Below, piece after piece: positions 44,016 to 53,004 of a stretch of DNA of 64,000 nucleotides. The DNA is from Flavobacterium zepuense (GTDB lineage Bacteria > Bacteroidota > Bacteroidia > Flavobacteriales > Flavobacteriaceae): positions 62,001 to 126,000 of the forward strand of contig NZ_VJVZ01000012.1 in assembly GCF_007097145.1 (NCBI RefSeq). The letters run 5' to 3'. The notes beneath the pieces are model-generated. The model did no database searches. It worked only from the letters and a program-made list of their open reading frames with translations, and was not told the origin of the DNA. A program made the translations under genes and the position numbers. Within the stretch, counting starts at the first letter, position 1; each line of letters begins with the position of its first letter.

Positions 44016-45073
44016 TGGGAGTTATTAACGCAGATGCATTAACACTAAATGCCCGTGAGGCCGAAACGGTAAGCGAGGTAATTTTTGAAAGGGTTTTTAA
44101 CGACAGCGACCTTGCCGAATACCACGAGATTGAAACGGGAATAGATGTAAAAACCCAAATTGCTTTTGCCGAAAGGCTTGGCCTTTTAGGTAAAGTTACC
44201 CAAGGCTGTACGCCAAACGAGGCGGGTGGCTTTGCCCTGACTGAAAAATTCTGGACACCAGTTATGGAAGATTTTAGGCTTAGGCATTGCCAGACCGATA
44301 TGCCTGCCCTGCTTAAGCTCTTTAGGAAATCGCAGCGCATTAACCCCGACTTTTTTGATGTAGTGGGCACACAGGAGTTTGGCGTTATCATCTCGGCTGT
44401 AGAAACCTCTATGATAGAGAACATTCACCGTAAGGTTTGGTTTAACGATGCCAATGCCCAAACCATTGCAAATGGCGGTGTGTTTACAAACGGTACCGAT
44501 CTGGGGTATTTTAACTCCTTTAATGGCCTGTTTAAACAGATCTTTACCGAGGTGCCAAGCAACGCCACCAACCGCATTGCCATTACCCAAAATGCCGCCG
44601 CTACCTATTCGGCACAGGCATTGCCAGAAGATGTTGCCCTAACCATCTTTGAGAAAATGGTTACCGCAGCCGATGAAAGGCTGGTTAGCGCCGATGATGC
44701 TTTTATATTGGCCACACGCTCCCTTGCCGATAACTACCGCGCTACATTGCGTAATAAGAATTTAGGCTCGGGCTTTTTAGAAGTGGTTGAAGAAGGCCGC
44801 CCTAAACTGTACTTTGACGGTATTGAGGTTAAAGTGCGTTACGACTGGGACCGTTACATTAAAGAGTATCAAAACAACGGCACTAAATACAACTTGCCGC
44901 ACCGTGCGGTACTTACCACAAAAAGCAACATCCCGGTTGGTACGCTAAGCGAAGAAGACCTTACCAAACTTGATGTGTTTTACGATAAAACCCTTAAAAC
45001 AAACATCATGGATGCTGCTTACACCATTGATGCCAAACATTTGGAAAGCTATATGACAGTAGCCGCATATTAG
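44015..45073 (+). CDS. Major capsid protein
   Basis: 352 residues, the expected size for an HK97-fold shell protein. It directly follows the protease-scaffold gene (MGVINADALTLNAREAETVSEVIFERVF). Phrases such as VVGTQEFGVIISAVETSMIENIHRKVWFNDAN and ADDAFILATRSLADNYRATLRN match Bacteroidota capsid proteins in pattern. The C-terminal KTNIMDAAYTIDAKHLESYMTVAAY is complete. It assembles the icosahedral head. The identity rests mainly on position and size. Confidence 0.8.
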   Translation: MGVINADALTLNAREAETVSEVIFERVFNDSDLAEYHEIETGIDVKTQIAFAERLGLLGKVTQGCTPNEAGGFALTEKFWTPVMEDFRLRHCQTDMPALLKLFRKSQRINPDFFDVVGTQEFGVIISAVETSMIENIHRKVWFNDANAQTIANGGVFTNGTDLGYFNSFNGLFKQIFTEVPSNATNRIAITQNAAATYSAQALPEDVALTIFEKMVTAADERLVSADDAFILATRSLADNYRATLRNKNLGSGFLEVVEEGRPKLYFDGIEVKVRYDWDRYIKEYQNNGTKYNLPHRAVLTTKSNIPVGTLSEEDLTKLDVFYDKTLKTNIMDAAYTIDAKHLESYMTVAAY

Positions 45074-45090
45074 GCTTCGCTATTTGGCTG

Positions 45091-45165
45091 TAGAGACGCA
45101 ATGCCTTGCGTCTCACACAATATTGGGTGTAAATTTTACAGGAGACGCAAAGCATTGCGTCTCTA
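45091..45165. repeat. Inverted repeat in the capsid-tail spacer
   Basis: AGAGACGCAATGCCTTGCGTC (part of 45091-45114) and GAGACGCAAAGCATTGCGT (part of 45142-45165) form an inverted pair around 27 bases. Half of the unit recurs in the chromosome at 62100-62124. No gene here. Confidence 0.8.
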
Positions 45166-45252
45166 CGTCACCCAAAACCTAACAACCGGCAACCATCAAC
45201 TAACAACCATTTTACCCCAAGAATTCAATTCAAAAAATCAAAACAAAAAAAC

Positions 45253-45867
45253 ATGGATTGTACAGGAAATTTAACTGCTGATATTGTATTCGATTGCCTT
45301 AACGCACCGGTAGGTGGTATAGAACAAAATGTTGTGCTTATTAATAAAGACGATATAGATGTTACCGCTACTACGGTATCTGCCCTTAACCGCCTTCAGG
45401 TAACCAGCATTCAATTAAAAACGGGCAAAACGGGTTATAAGCTAACCGGTATTAAACAGGCCAATGGTAAGGCGTGGGAACTGGTTAAGAAAGAAAATGC
45501 CCCCGACAAATTTAAGCACACCTTTAGCGGTGTGATCTTTAGCCCAAGCCTGGAAAATAAAGAACAAGCCGATAAACTTAGCCAGGGCGCTAAATATATT
45601 GCTGTTGTAGAACAGGTTTGGAAGGGCGCCAACAATGCCGATGCGTTTGAGGTACTTGGCCTTAACAGCGGCCTTGAGCTTACTACCATGACTAACAGCT
45701 CTAAAGAAAATGACAACATGATCATGTTCGAACTTTCATCTGCCGATGGTTTTGAAGAAACCACCATGCCTAAAACCTATTACTGGACACCGGTAGCCCC
45801 AGAGCTTCCTGCAGCAGGCTATACCGAAAGGAAAACGTTGTTTGACAACTGCTTTACAGAGGCATAA
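45253..45867 (+). CDS. Probable major tail tube protein
   Basis: 204 residues: MDCTGNLTADIVFDCLNAPVGGIEQNVVLINKDDIDV, IQLKTGKTGYKLTGIKQANG, and KYIAVVEQVWKGANNADAFEVLGLNSGLELTTM. The layout (short strands, GI-type turn, centre VFS with FKHTFSGVIF, and a long C-terminal region) resembles Bacteroidota tail tube proteins. It lies after the capsid and before the portal, an unusual place for a tail gene. The identification is by pattern. Confidence 0.6.
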   Translation: MDCTGNLTADIVFDCLNAPVGGIEQNVVLINKDDIDVTATTVSALNRLQVTSIQLKTGKTGYKLTGIKQANGKAWELVKKENAPDKFKHTFSGVIFSPSLENKEQADKLSQGAKYIAVVEQVWKGANNADAFEVLGLNSGLELTTMTNSSKENDNMIMFELSSADGFEETTMPKTYYWTPVAPELPAAGYTERKTLFDNCFTEA

Positions 45868-45870
45868 CTT

Positions 45871-46335
45871 ATGGATTTTTCCACTATGGATATCAGCACC
45901 CTCACCCGTTCTGTAACGGGCGAGGGGGTGCGATACCTGGAGCTGTTCCTTAAGGAATATACCTCCCTGTTTCCGGGGCCGGTAAATCCCTCCTGCCCTA
46001 CCTGCCTGCATAACTACCTAACGGCTTATAAACAACATTATAATACCATGCAAAATACCTGCAAGTATAGGCTGCACGCCAAGTACGAAAACATACCGTT
46101 GGAGTTTGGGTCGGCCATACTGGTTAATAACCTCAACATAACCGATGCCCATGCTCAAAATCTGTTGCAACAGCCTAACGGTGAACGCTTTTTTGCCCAG
46201 CTGCCCACTAAAGAAGAACCTATCTCAGAAAAAATAAAAACCCTTAAAAAAGTGGTTAAGAGAGCCGCGAAAGCTAAAAAAAAAGACCCTGAAGATTTAA
46301 GTCCGCCTGATATTCCCAACACCGCACCAGCTTAA
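45871..46335 (+). CDS. Hypothetical prophage protein with CPTC motif
   Basis: 154 residues: PSCPTCLHNYLTAYKQHYNTMQNTCKYRLHAKYENIPLEFGSAILVNNLNITDAHAQNLLQ, then a Lys-rich tail (KTLKKVVKRAAKAKKKDPED). Cysteines may bind metal. The basic tail may bind nucleic acid. It starts 3 bases after the tube gene and overlaps the portal start by one base, so it is co-translated. Its role is unknown. Confidence 0.5.
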   Translation: MDFSTMDISTLTRSVTGEGVRYLELFLKEYTSLFPGPVNPSCPTCLHNYLTAYKQHYNTMQNTCKYRLHAKYENIPLEFGSAILVNNLNITDAHAQNLLQQPNGERFFAQLPTKEEPISEKIKTLKKVVKRAAKAKKKDPEDLSPPDIPNTAPA

Positions 46336-47492
46336 TGAAAACCCTCTTAATAGACGTGTGGAAACGCCTTACACCGTGGAGCAAAACCACTGATGTGTAT
46401 GCTAATGACATAGACAATGCCTACCCCGAGCGTATGGACCGGCTGATAAATAACAGCGTAACGGCCAAGAGTGCTGCCGCTATAATGGTGCAGTACCTCA
46501 TCGGCAAAGGTTACGGTGCAGATGCAGATGGCATTATCATCAACAAAGAAAAAAACCTGAAGCTGATTGATTTTGCCGACGACGTAGCCGATGACCTTGT
46601 TAAACAGCGCGGTGTGTTTATTCACATTAACTGGAATGCCCTGTACCAGATAGCCGACTTTAGCGTAATCCCTTATGAGTGGTGCCGCATTGGTAAGAAA
46701 GACAGTAACGATTATGCAGGTAAAGTAGCCATCAGTAAAGAATGGCTAAAGCCGAAACGCAGCGACATACAACTTATCGACATTTATAATCCCCGCAAAA
46801 AAGTAATAGATGCACAGGTAGAAAAAGCCGGTGGGTGGGAGCATTACAAAGGCCAGGTTCTGTTTATCAATATGGATACCAAGCTCATTTACCCGCTTTC
46901 GAGAATTGATTCGGTCGCCGAAGACTGCGATAGCGAATCTCAGGCATCGGTCTATAAAAACAGGCTATTGCGTAAAGGCTTCTTTGGTAACACATTGGTG
47001 GTTACGCGTCCCCTTGTAGGCGAAGGGTTGGAGCCCGGCAGCCGTGCATTACTGGATGCCGAGAACGAACGGGAAGCTTTCCAGAAAGCCATTAAAGACA
47101 GCCTGGGTGCACAAAATACGGGCGGTGTATTATGCCTGGAGATGGATTTTGCCGGCGAAAAGCTGGACGATGCCATCCTGATAAAACAAATAGAAAGCAA
47201 AATAGATGACAAGCTGTTTAATTACACCGAGACCAGTGTTCGCGAAAACATACTGGTAGCCTTTAATAACCTGCCTGCAGGATTGGTAAAGACCAATGAT
47301 TCGGCGCTTTTTGGTAATTCCGGCGAGGCCATTAGAGAGATGAAACGCACCTACTGGGAGAATACCAGTAAAGAGCGCAGCCTGCTAACGGCAGTGCTTA
47401 ACCAGTTGTTGCAACGTTCACAAGATTTTGCAAGCCTTATTGTTGAACCCTTAAAACTGATAGAAGATGCAGCCCCTGATAACCCGGAATGA
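46335..47492 (+). CDS. Phage portal protein
   Basis: 385 residues. MKTLLIDVWKRLTPWSKTTDVYANDIDNAYPERMDRLINNSVTAKSAAAIMVQYLIGKGY opens as a portal clip and wing region; GVFIHINWNALYQIADFSVIPYEWCRIG, and LVVTRPLVGEGLEPGSRALLDAENEREAFQKAIKD follow, with the long helix near residue 245-330. It forms the dodecameric vertex through which DNA enters. It lies far (15 kb) from the terminase, unlike most siphoviruses. Confidence 0.75.
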   Translation: MKTLLIDVWKRLTPWSKTTDVYANDIDNAYPERMDRLINNSVTAKSAAAIMVQYLIGKGYGADADGIIINKEKNLKLIDFADDVADDLVKQRGVFIHINWNALYQIADFSVIPYEWCRIGKKDSNDYAGKVAISKEWLKPKRSDIQLIDIYNPRKKVIDAQVEKAGGWEHYKGQVLFINMDTKLIYPLSRIDSVAEDCDSESQASVYKNRLLRKGFFGNTLVVTRPLVGEGLEPGSRALLDAENEREAFQKAIKDSLGAQNTGGVLCLEMDFAGEKLDDAILIKQIESKIDDKLFNYTETSVRENILVAFNNLPAGLVKTNDSALFGNSGEAIREMKRTYWENTSKERSLLTAVLNQLLQRSQDFASLIVEPLKLIEDAAPDNPE

Positions 47493-47961
47493 TATAGCCC
47501 GCTACAAGCAAATTGCTAAAACCCCGCATGATGATAAACTCAATGAGCAAATTTTAGACGCACAACTGCTGGATGTTGCCCCGCTCATAGGCGAAAGCCT
47601 GTTCAACAAAATTGTTTCATCACCACAGGATCATATAGATTTGTTAGATGGGGGCATTTACGAACATGACGGTATTAGCTATACCAATTATGGCCTTAAA
47701 ATGGTATTGGCCTACTTTGCTTACGCCCGCTATATTATGTTCTCATCGGCTATAGACACACCGTTCTCAGTAGTCGAAAAACTATCGGACAACAGCAGGC
47801 CTGTAGAGGCATCCGCCAGGAAAACCATTTATACTTTAAACAGGCAGGCAGCACAACAGGTTTGGGATAATGTAAGGAACTATCTCATTCGCACCCGCCA
47901 TCCCGATTATACAAGCTGCACTACAAAACAGGGCAGCTTAAGATTTAAAAAAATAGTATAA
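47467..47961 (+). CDS. Head-tail connector (DUF6712-like) protein
   Basis: 164 residues: MQPLITRNDIARYKQIAKTPHDDKLNEQILDAQLLDVAPLIGESLFNKIV, then GLKMVLAYFAYARYIMFSSAIDTPFSVVEKLS. Helical, with the pattern of connector/adaptor proteins in Bacteroidota phages. It overlaps the portal gene by 26 bases, as expected for a partner that caps the portal. The tail fibre gene follows after 3 bases. Confidence 0.65.
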   Translation: MQPLITRNDIARYKQIAKTPHDDKLNEQILDAQLLDVAPLIGESLFNKIVSSPQDHIDLLDGGIYEHDGISYTNYGLKMVLAYFAYARYIMFSSAIDTPFSVVEKLSDNSRPVEASARKTIYTLNRQAAQQVWDNVRNYLIRTRHPDYTSCTTKQGSLRFKKIV

Positions 47962-47964
47962 TAC

Positions 47965-50900
47965 ATGATTGTTATAGCTACCGTAAACAGCAGGCGCTTT
48001 AAGCTTAATGGCATAGAATACCTAAAAAATTACATAAGCACCTTGCATGGCAACAACATAGAGATATTTAATTGTTACGAGCGCGGTGATGTTTTAGTAC
48101 AGTCTGCCAATTATAGCGATGTAAAGCTTAACGGTGTAATATATACATCGGCAACAGCATTACAGGCCGCATTATTAGATGTTACCTATTCCCGCATTAT
48201 GGGATCAGATAGCGAATTCTCAGAACAGGATAACATCGACATTAAAAAAGGCTTTTCTTTTACAGGTAACCTTACCAATACCATAGTCGCCAACCGTGTT
48301 AACAACATGCCGTTCTTTACCGTTTCAGATACCCAGTCGGTTTGGGTCATTGCCAATCAGTACCAGGTACAAACAGCACAACCCGGAGACTTTTCAGGTC
48401 CCATTTTAGGTTACATCAGTATTGTAAAAACGTTTAAATACAAAATATTCAACAAAGGCAAAGGCACCTATGGTGTGGGTGGGGCAACTACACTAACAGC
48501 AGCCGATATAGAACTGGTATACGCTAACGATACTACTATTCAGGATATTGATACTGACGCCGAAACTGATGTTATAGAATATGGAGTGATTGCAGGCCAA
48601 AGTATACACGAATGGCTTAACGCACAAACCCCTGCTCTTATAGTACAGCCCCAAAATGAGGGGTACACCCTTTTTAAAGGCATTATAAATGATGTTGAAA
48701 TTACTTATTTGTGGGTAGGTATTATGGGAACTTATGGTTCGGGCGCATTACAAAGTACTGCAAATGATTTTCAGGAGCTAAGCCAGGAGCAAAATGCAAC
48801 GCCATACATTCCTAATTTACAGGAAGTGACACAGCAAGGCGCATTAACAGCGATACCTATTATTGTAAATGATATTACTGCCAACACCGTTAACGAATAC
48901 ACAGCGAAAGCTATAAAGCATAAAGGAGCCAATGGCCGCACGCTAAATATAATCCCAACAGAACCCACAGTAAATGGCGTTGAAGCAGTATTGCCTCAAA
49001 TGGCTGCCAATGATACCTTCGCCATGCAGGGATGGGTAAATGGCCTTACCCTTACTGCTAATCAGGCAGCGCAGGAAGTTTATTTAAAAAATACTGAAGG
49101 TACAACGCTTGCTACACTCAACGTTGGCTTTTTAAACAATGAAGGTACCACGTTTAGCTATAATACAAGCACCGGAAATCTCGAACTTAAAAATGATGAT
49201 GGCGTATTGCTTAGCGCCATACCGGTAAGTTCGTTTGTTAGTAATATTGTAGCATCAGCAGGTTTTAATGCTACAACACCATCATTATTAGAGTTTAAGG
49301 ATAGTACCAATACGGTACAATTCTCTGTACCGTATACCATAAATAATATTGCGGGGCTGCAGCAGGCATTAGATGCATTAATAATACCCGATGCAACAGA
49401 GACAATTAAGGGAAAAGCGAGGATAGCAACCCAAGCCGAAACAAATACAGGCACTGATGACGCTACGATCGTTACCCCTAAAAAAATGGAGGTAAGGGTA
49501 ACTTCTAAAATAAATGCCATAACGTCTGATACGGTTACACAAACAGCTAATAATAGGTTTTTATCGGTTGGGCCTAACTTACCGGCTCCCGATGCTACCA
49601 CTAAATTGCAGTATGTAACAAACCCCAATCCTGTTCCCGGAACCGGAGATGCATATAGCTTTTCTCCCGGGTTATTCTTAAAACCTGCAAATGGAATACC
49701 GGTATCGCTTACTCAAAACAGCAGGGTATTTGCATCCGCAGACTGGGTGGGTGATGAATTTATTACAGGCTACGGATTACTTTCTCCTAACGATTCATTT
49801 TATAGTAAAGTTACCAATGCGTTAGGGTTTAACTCGGTTAACAATGGTATTAACGGCTCGAAAATTTTTAACCACTATAATGGATTGTACCGTACCACCA
49901 ATAGTGAACTAAGGTTCATTAGTCTTGGTACAAACGATTATGCGAGCTACGGAAGCAACGGCGCAGTTCCGTTTGCCAATATGATGCGGGGATTATTACT
50001 TTCAGCATACGGTACAGAAGCTACAAAAGGACAGGCCATGACATTAAGCGGCACCGATTGGGAAAATGACACCCTGTATGGCAATACAACTACCGGAGTT
50101 AAAACAACAGTAACAGGAGCCACAGCTACATTTACTCGTAACGGTAGCGCGATCTATGTTACTATAGCTTACACAGGTTCAGGCGCAACTGCATATAGCA
50201 TAAGTATAGATGGAGTAAACCAAGGGTCGTTTAGTTCTAACGCATATGAGCAGTTTGGAGGCTACCCTTTACCAACAGCCAGCAACTATTACGCCTATAC
50301 TCATAGATTTGCTGGATTATCGAACGAGACGCATACAATTACCGTAACCAAAACGGGGTCAATTGGTATTTTAAAAGTTATCGGATCCTTATCCAACAAC
50401 AGCTTAAGGCCCAGCTTTACCTTCGGGGGGCAATCGCAATATGTTTTTGCACCGTGGCGCATGAATGCCTTAGGTTATTCTAATTATTCAGGGATAAATG
50501 ATACTGTTGTTGAAAGCTATAAAATTGCGCTTAAAGCTACTGTATATGAGTTAGCGAATGACGGGCTTAACATTGAATACTGGGATACGGATGCCGAGGC
50601 TAGTCCAAATATAACTAGCTACTCACAAGCTAATGGTATATACCGAACATCCACTGCTCATACATCGATTACTCATTATATTATTAACAGGCTTTCTGTT
50701 TATAATCCCAAAAAGAATAGTTACATAGATCAGTTGCCATCAATATTAGCTTCTAAAGCTAACATTGGGGATTTCGTTAATTTGGATGGCTCACAGACCA
50801 TATCAGGTGTAAAAACTTTTTCAACGTACTTAATCGCGAATGAGATTAGAGGACTTAGCGGTTCTACGGCAAATCCCGTTATTGGTATCGGTGGAAATAC

Positions 50901-51426
50901 TATAGTGTTTAGCAAAAGTTCTACTAACGCAGGACCAATAGTAAACATGTCCCATCCTAATACATCTGGTACACAAGACTTGTTAAATTTTAATAAAGGA
51001 GGTCTTGGGTTAGTTGGCGGGGTTACATACGATGGACATTTTTATGGCCAGCCTGCTACTGCATTAAACCATTATATAACGCTTCGCCAGTTAGGCACTA
51101 CAATAACAATTACAGGCAATGTTATTACGCCGGTTATAGGTAATTCAAAATATATTGCCAATGGGGGTACTATGCTTACCATTCCTCTGCCACTGGACAC
51201 AAATGCTAATATAGGCGATTTTATTGAGGTGCGCGGACGTAATACTGGCGGCTGGCGATTATCGCAGCCCGAAACTGCCACAGTAGTACATGGAATTACC
51301 AATACTACAGCAGGCACAGCAGGTTCTATAAGTTCTACCGCTCAATATGATTCTATCAGGATAGAAAAAATTGCGCCTAATGAATGGGTAATTGTACAAT
51401 CTGCCGGAACACTTTCAATAGTATGA
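47965..51426 (+). CDS. Tail fibre with degenerate SGNH-hydrolase-like domain
   Basis: 1153 residues, likely receptor binding. About 465-515 has ATETIKGKARIATQAETNTGTDDATIVTPKK, a phrase frequent in phage tail fibres. Around 588-665 an SGNH esterase pattern is visible: VGDEFITGYGL for block I, NNGINGSKI, and SLGTNDY for block III. The block-I residue, normally Ser in GDS, is Glu598, and the final block reads TSTAHTSITHY without the usual Asp, so the domain may bind rather than cleave glycans. The C-terminus resembles fibre tips. Confidence 0.75.
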   Translation: MIVIATVNSRRFKLNGIEYLKNYISTLHGNNIEIFNCYERGDVLVQSANYSDVKLNGVIYTSATALQAALLDVTYSRIMGSDSEFSEQDNIDIKKGFSFTGNLTNTIVANRVNNMPFFTVSDTQSVWVIANQYQVQTAQPGDFSGPILGYISIVKTFKYKIFNKGKGTYGVGGATTLTAADIELVYANDTTIQDIDTDAETDVIEYGVIAGQSIHEWLNAQTPALIVQPQNEGYTLFKGIINDVEITYLWVGIMGTYGSGALQSTANDFQELSQEQNATPYIPNLQEVTQQGALTAIPIIVNDITANTVNEYTAKAIKHKGANGRTLNIIPTEPTVNGVEAVLPQMAANDTFAMQGWVNGLTLTANQAAQEVYLKNTEGTTLATLNVGFLNNEGTTFSYNTSTGNLELKNDDGVLLSAIPVSSFVSNIVASAGFNATTPSLLEFKDSTNTVQFSVPYTINNIAGLQQALDALIIPDATETIKGKARIATQAETNTGTDDATIVTPKKMEVRVTSKINAITSDTVTQTANNRFLSVGPNLPAPDATTKLQYVTNPNPVPGTGDAYSFSPGLFLKPANGIPVSLTQNSRVFASADWVGDEFITGYGLLSPNDSFYSKVTNALGFNSVNNGINGSKIFNHYNGLYRTTNSELRFISLGTNDYASYGSNGAVPFANMMRGLLLSAYGTEATKGQAMTLSGTDWENDTLYGNTTTGVKTTVTGATATFTRNGSAIYVTIAYTGSGATAYSISIDGVNQGSFSSNAYEQFGGYPLPTASNYYAYTHRFAGLSNETHTITVTKTGSIGILKVIGSLSNNSLRPSFTFGGQSQYVFAPWRMNALGYSNYSGINDTVVESYKIALKATVYELANDGLNIEYWDTDAEASPNITSYSQANGIYRTSTAHTSITHYIINRLSVYNPKKNSYIDQLPSILASKANIGDFVNLDGSQTISGVKTFSTYLIANEIRGLSGSTANPVIGIGGNTIVFSKSSTNAGPIVNMSHPNTSGTQDLLNFNKGGLGLVGGVTYDGHFYGQPATALNHYITLRQLGTTITITGNVITPVIGNSKYIANGGTMLTIPLPLDTNANIGDFIEVRGRNTGGWRLSQPETATVVHGITNTTAGTAGSISSTAQYDSIRIEKIAPNEWVIVQSAGTLSIV

Positions 51427-51436
51427 TTATAGCTGC

Positions 51437-51889
51437 ATGAAATATTTCATCATAATATATATCATGAAAATTTTACAATCTTTTTTGTTATCCATTGTCA
51501 CCTTTTTTTCGCCCGTTCAGGGAATATTAATTGCTGTTGGGGTAACCATTATGGCCGATACCATTACAGGTGTTTACAGGTGTAAAAAACTAAAACAACC
51601 CATAGTAAGTAAGCGTTTACGGCAGGTTGCGAACAAAATGGCAGTATATGAAGCCGCTGTAATTCTTTTTTGGCTAATGGATCATTACCTCCTCTCAGAA
51701 TTTTTTAAAATATGGTTTTCAGTTGATTATTTTTTTACAAAAATAGTTGCACTGGTATTAATTTTTACTGAGATGGTCTCCATAAAAGAAAATATAGAAG
51801 AAGCTCATTCTTTTAGTATCGCAGGTATGATACGGACATTACTCAAAAGCGGAAAGGAAATTAAAAACGATGTTAACCAAATAATATAA
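51437..51889 (+). CDS. Phage holin family protein
   Basis: 150 residues with hydrophobic segments near 12-28 (LQSFLLSIVTFFSPVQGILIAVG), a second after it (AVYEAAVILFWLMDH) and a third (IVALVLIFTEMVSIKENIEE). The MADTITGVYRCKKLK loop and the EMVSIKEN motif fit the phage_holin_4 family. It opens the inner membrane for the endolysin encoded 4 bases downstream. A later ATG at 51464 is possible. Confidence 0.8.
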   Translation: MKYFIIIYIMKILQSFLLSIVTFFSPVQGILIAVGVTIMADTITGVYRCKKLKQPIVSKRLRQVANKMAVYEAAVILFWLMDHYLLSEFFKIWFSVDYFFTKIVALVLIFTEMVSIKENIEEAHSFSIAGMIRTLLKSGKEIKNDVNQII

Positions 51890-51893
51890 TAAA

Positions 51894-52439
51894 ATGATAG
51901 CAGCAAAATATCAATGGGTGGCTCAAATTCCTGACTTGCCTAAAATGGTTGCCGAAGCCTTTAGATTAGGAAAGCTAAACACTACTGAAATACCCGGCGC
52001 TAAATCAAACCCTGTTATAATGTCTCTCGCTAAAGAAGCTGAGGTTGCTAATATTTTTACAGGTGATGAGGTTGCGTGGTGTGCCGTAGCGCATACTGTA
52101 TTAGCGCTGCGAGCAGACAAACCAGTTTTGTTTAAGGGCTATGCCCGCTTAAGAGCGGCATCATTTTTAGAGTTCGGACAAATGATAAGTGTACCCTGTC
52201 TTGGCGACACCCTTGTTTTTAAAAGAGAAGGTGGTTACCATGTAGGACTTTACATTGGCGAAGATACTACCCATTACCATGTAGCGGGAGGCAATCAAAG
52301 CAATCAATATAATATAACCCGTATAGACAAGAAACGTTTGCTACAGGCACGTAGGCCGTATTATACAACGGGTGTGCCTAAAAGCGTAAAGAGATTATTT
52401 TTAAATGCTACTGGTGAGATTTCTAAAAATGAAGTATAG
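51894..52439 (+). CDS. Endolysin, TIGR02594 (CHAP-like) peptidoglycan hydrolase
   Basis: 181 residues. The catalytic site is Cys63 in DEVAWCAVAH, His116 in GYHVGLYIGED and Asn134 in VAGGNQSNQ, in the order expected for NlpC/P60-CHAP enzymes of the TIGR02594 type. It lacks a signal peptide, so it needs the holin. The spanin gene begins one base after its stop. It cuts peptidoglycan at the end of the phage cycle. Confidence 0.88.
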   Translation: MIAAKYQWVAQIPDLPKMVAEAFRLGKLNTTEIPGAKSNPVIMSLAKEAEVANIFTGDEVAWCAVAHTVLALRADKPVLFKGYARLRAASFLEFGQMISVPCLGDTLVFKREGGYHVGLYIGEDTTHYHVAGGNQSNQYNITRIDKKRLLQARRPYYTTGVPKSVKRLFLNATGEISKNEV

Positions 52440-52440
52440 T

Positions 52441-52920
52441 ATGAAATTGATAAAATTATTATTTATTGCTTTGTTACTACAAAGTTGTGGCGCTCGTAAA
52501 ACAACCAATTTTAAAGAAGAAACGGCATATCAACAAGAGGTACAGGAAAATGTACAAGCCACTAAAGATATTAACCTTAATATGGCAGAACTTACCGAGA
52601 CAAAAACAGAAAGCGAGTTTTATCTACCAATTGATCCATACTTGCCAATGATAATAACTACCGATAAAGGCAAACAAATTAAAATTGAGAATGGGATTTA
52701 TAGCCATTCTAATAAAAAGAATATTTCAAAAAAAGATAGTATCATAAATATATCAAGTACTGTAAATAGAAAGATCGAAACCAAAAACGAAAGTAAAACT
52801 TTTACTAAAAGTAAAATTACAGATAAGAAATCTTACCCAACCCTAATCTGGACAATATGTATTGTATTTTTTATATTATGGTTTGTTTTTTATAAAAAGG
52901 TTATGAAGAATAATTATTAG
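52441..52920 (+). CDS. Unimolecular spanin (lysis lipoprotein with C-terminal membrane helix)
   Basis: 159 residues. MKLIKLLFIALLLQSC is a lipoprotein signal (Cys16), and residues about 134-151 (TLIWTICIVFFILWFVFY) form a C-terminal membrane helix. The middle is hydrophilic and beta-rich. An outer-membrane lipid anchor plus an inner-membrane helix in one protein is the u-spanin architecture, which fuses the two membranes. It is third in the holin-endolysin-spanin set; an upstream in-frame start at 52405 was rejected. Confidence 0.75.
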   Translation: MKLIKLLFIALLLQSCGARKTTNFKEETAYQQEVQENVQATKDINLNMAELTETKTESEFYLPIDPYLPMIITTDKGKQIKIENGIYSHSNKKNISKKDSIINISSTVNRKIETKNESKTFTKSKITDKKSYPTLIWTICIVFFILWFVFYKKVMKNNY

Positions 52921-53004
52921 AGTTTCACTATGCCATTTTTTATATATTTACAAAAATTTAGGAATAACTTTTTCCCTACAATATATATTTAAGCGTTTCC
53001 AAAA

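Noticed and set aside
52466..52651. Embedded 61-residue frame inside the spanin gene as a separate Rz1-like gene
   Set aside because: It has no lipobox or membrane helix; the long frame already holds both spanin parts.
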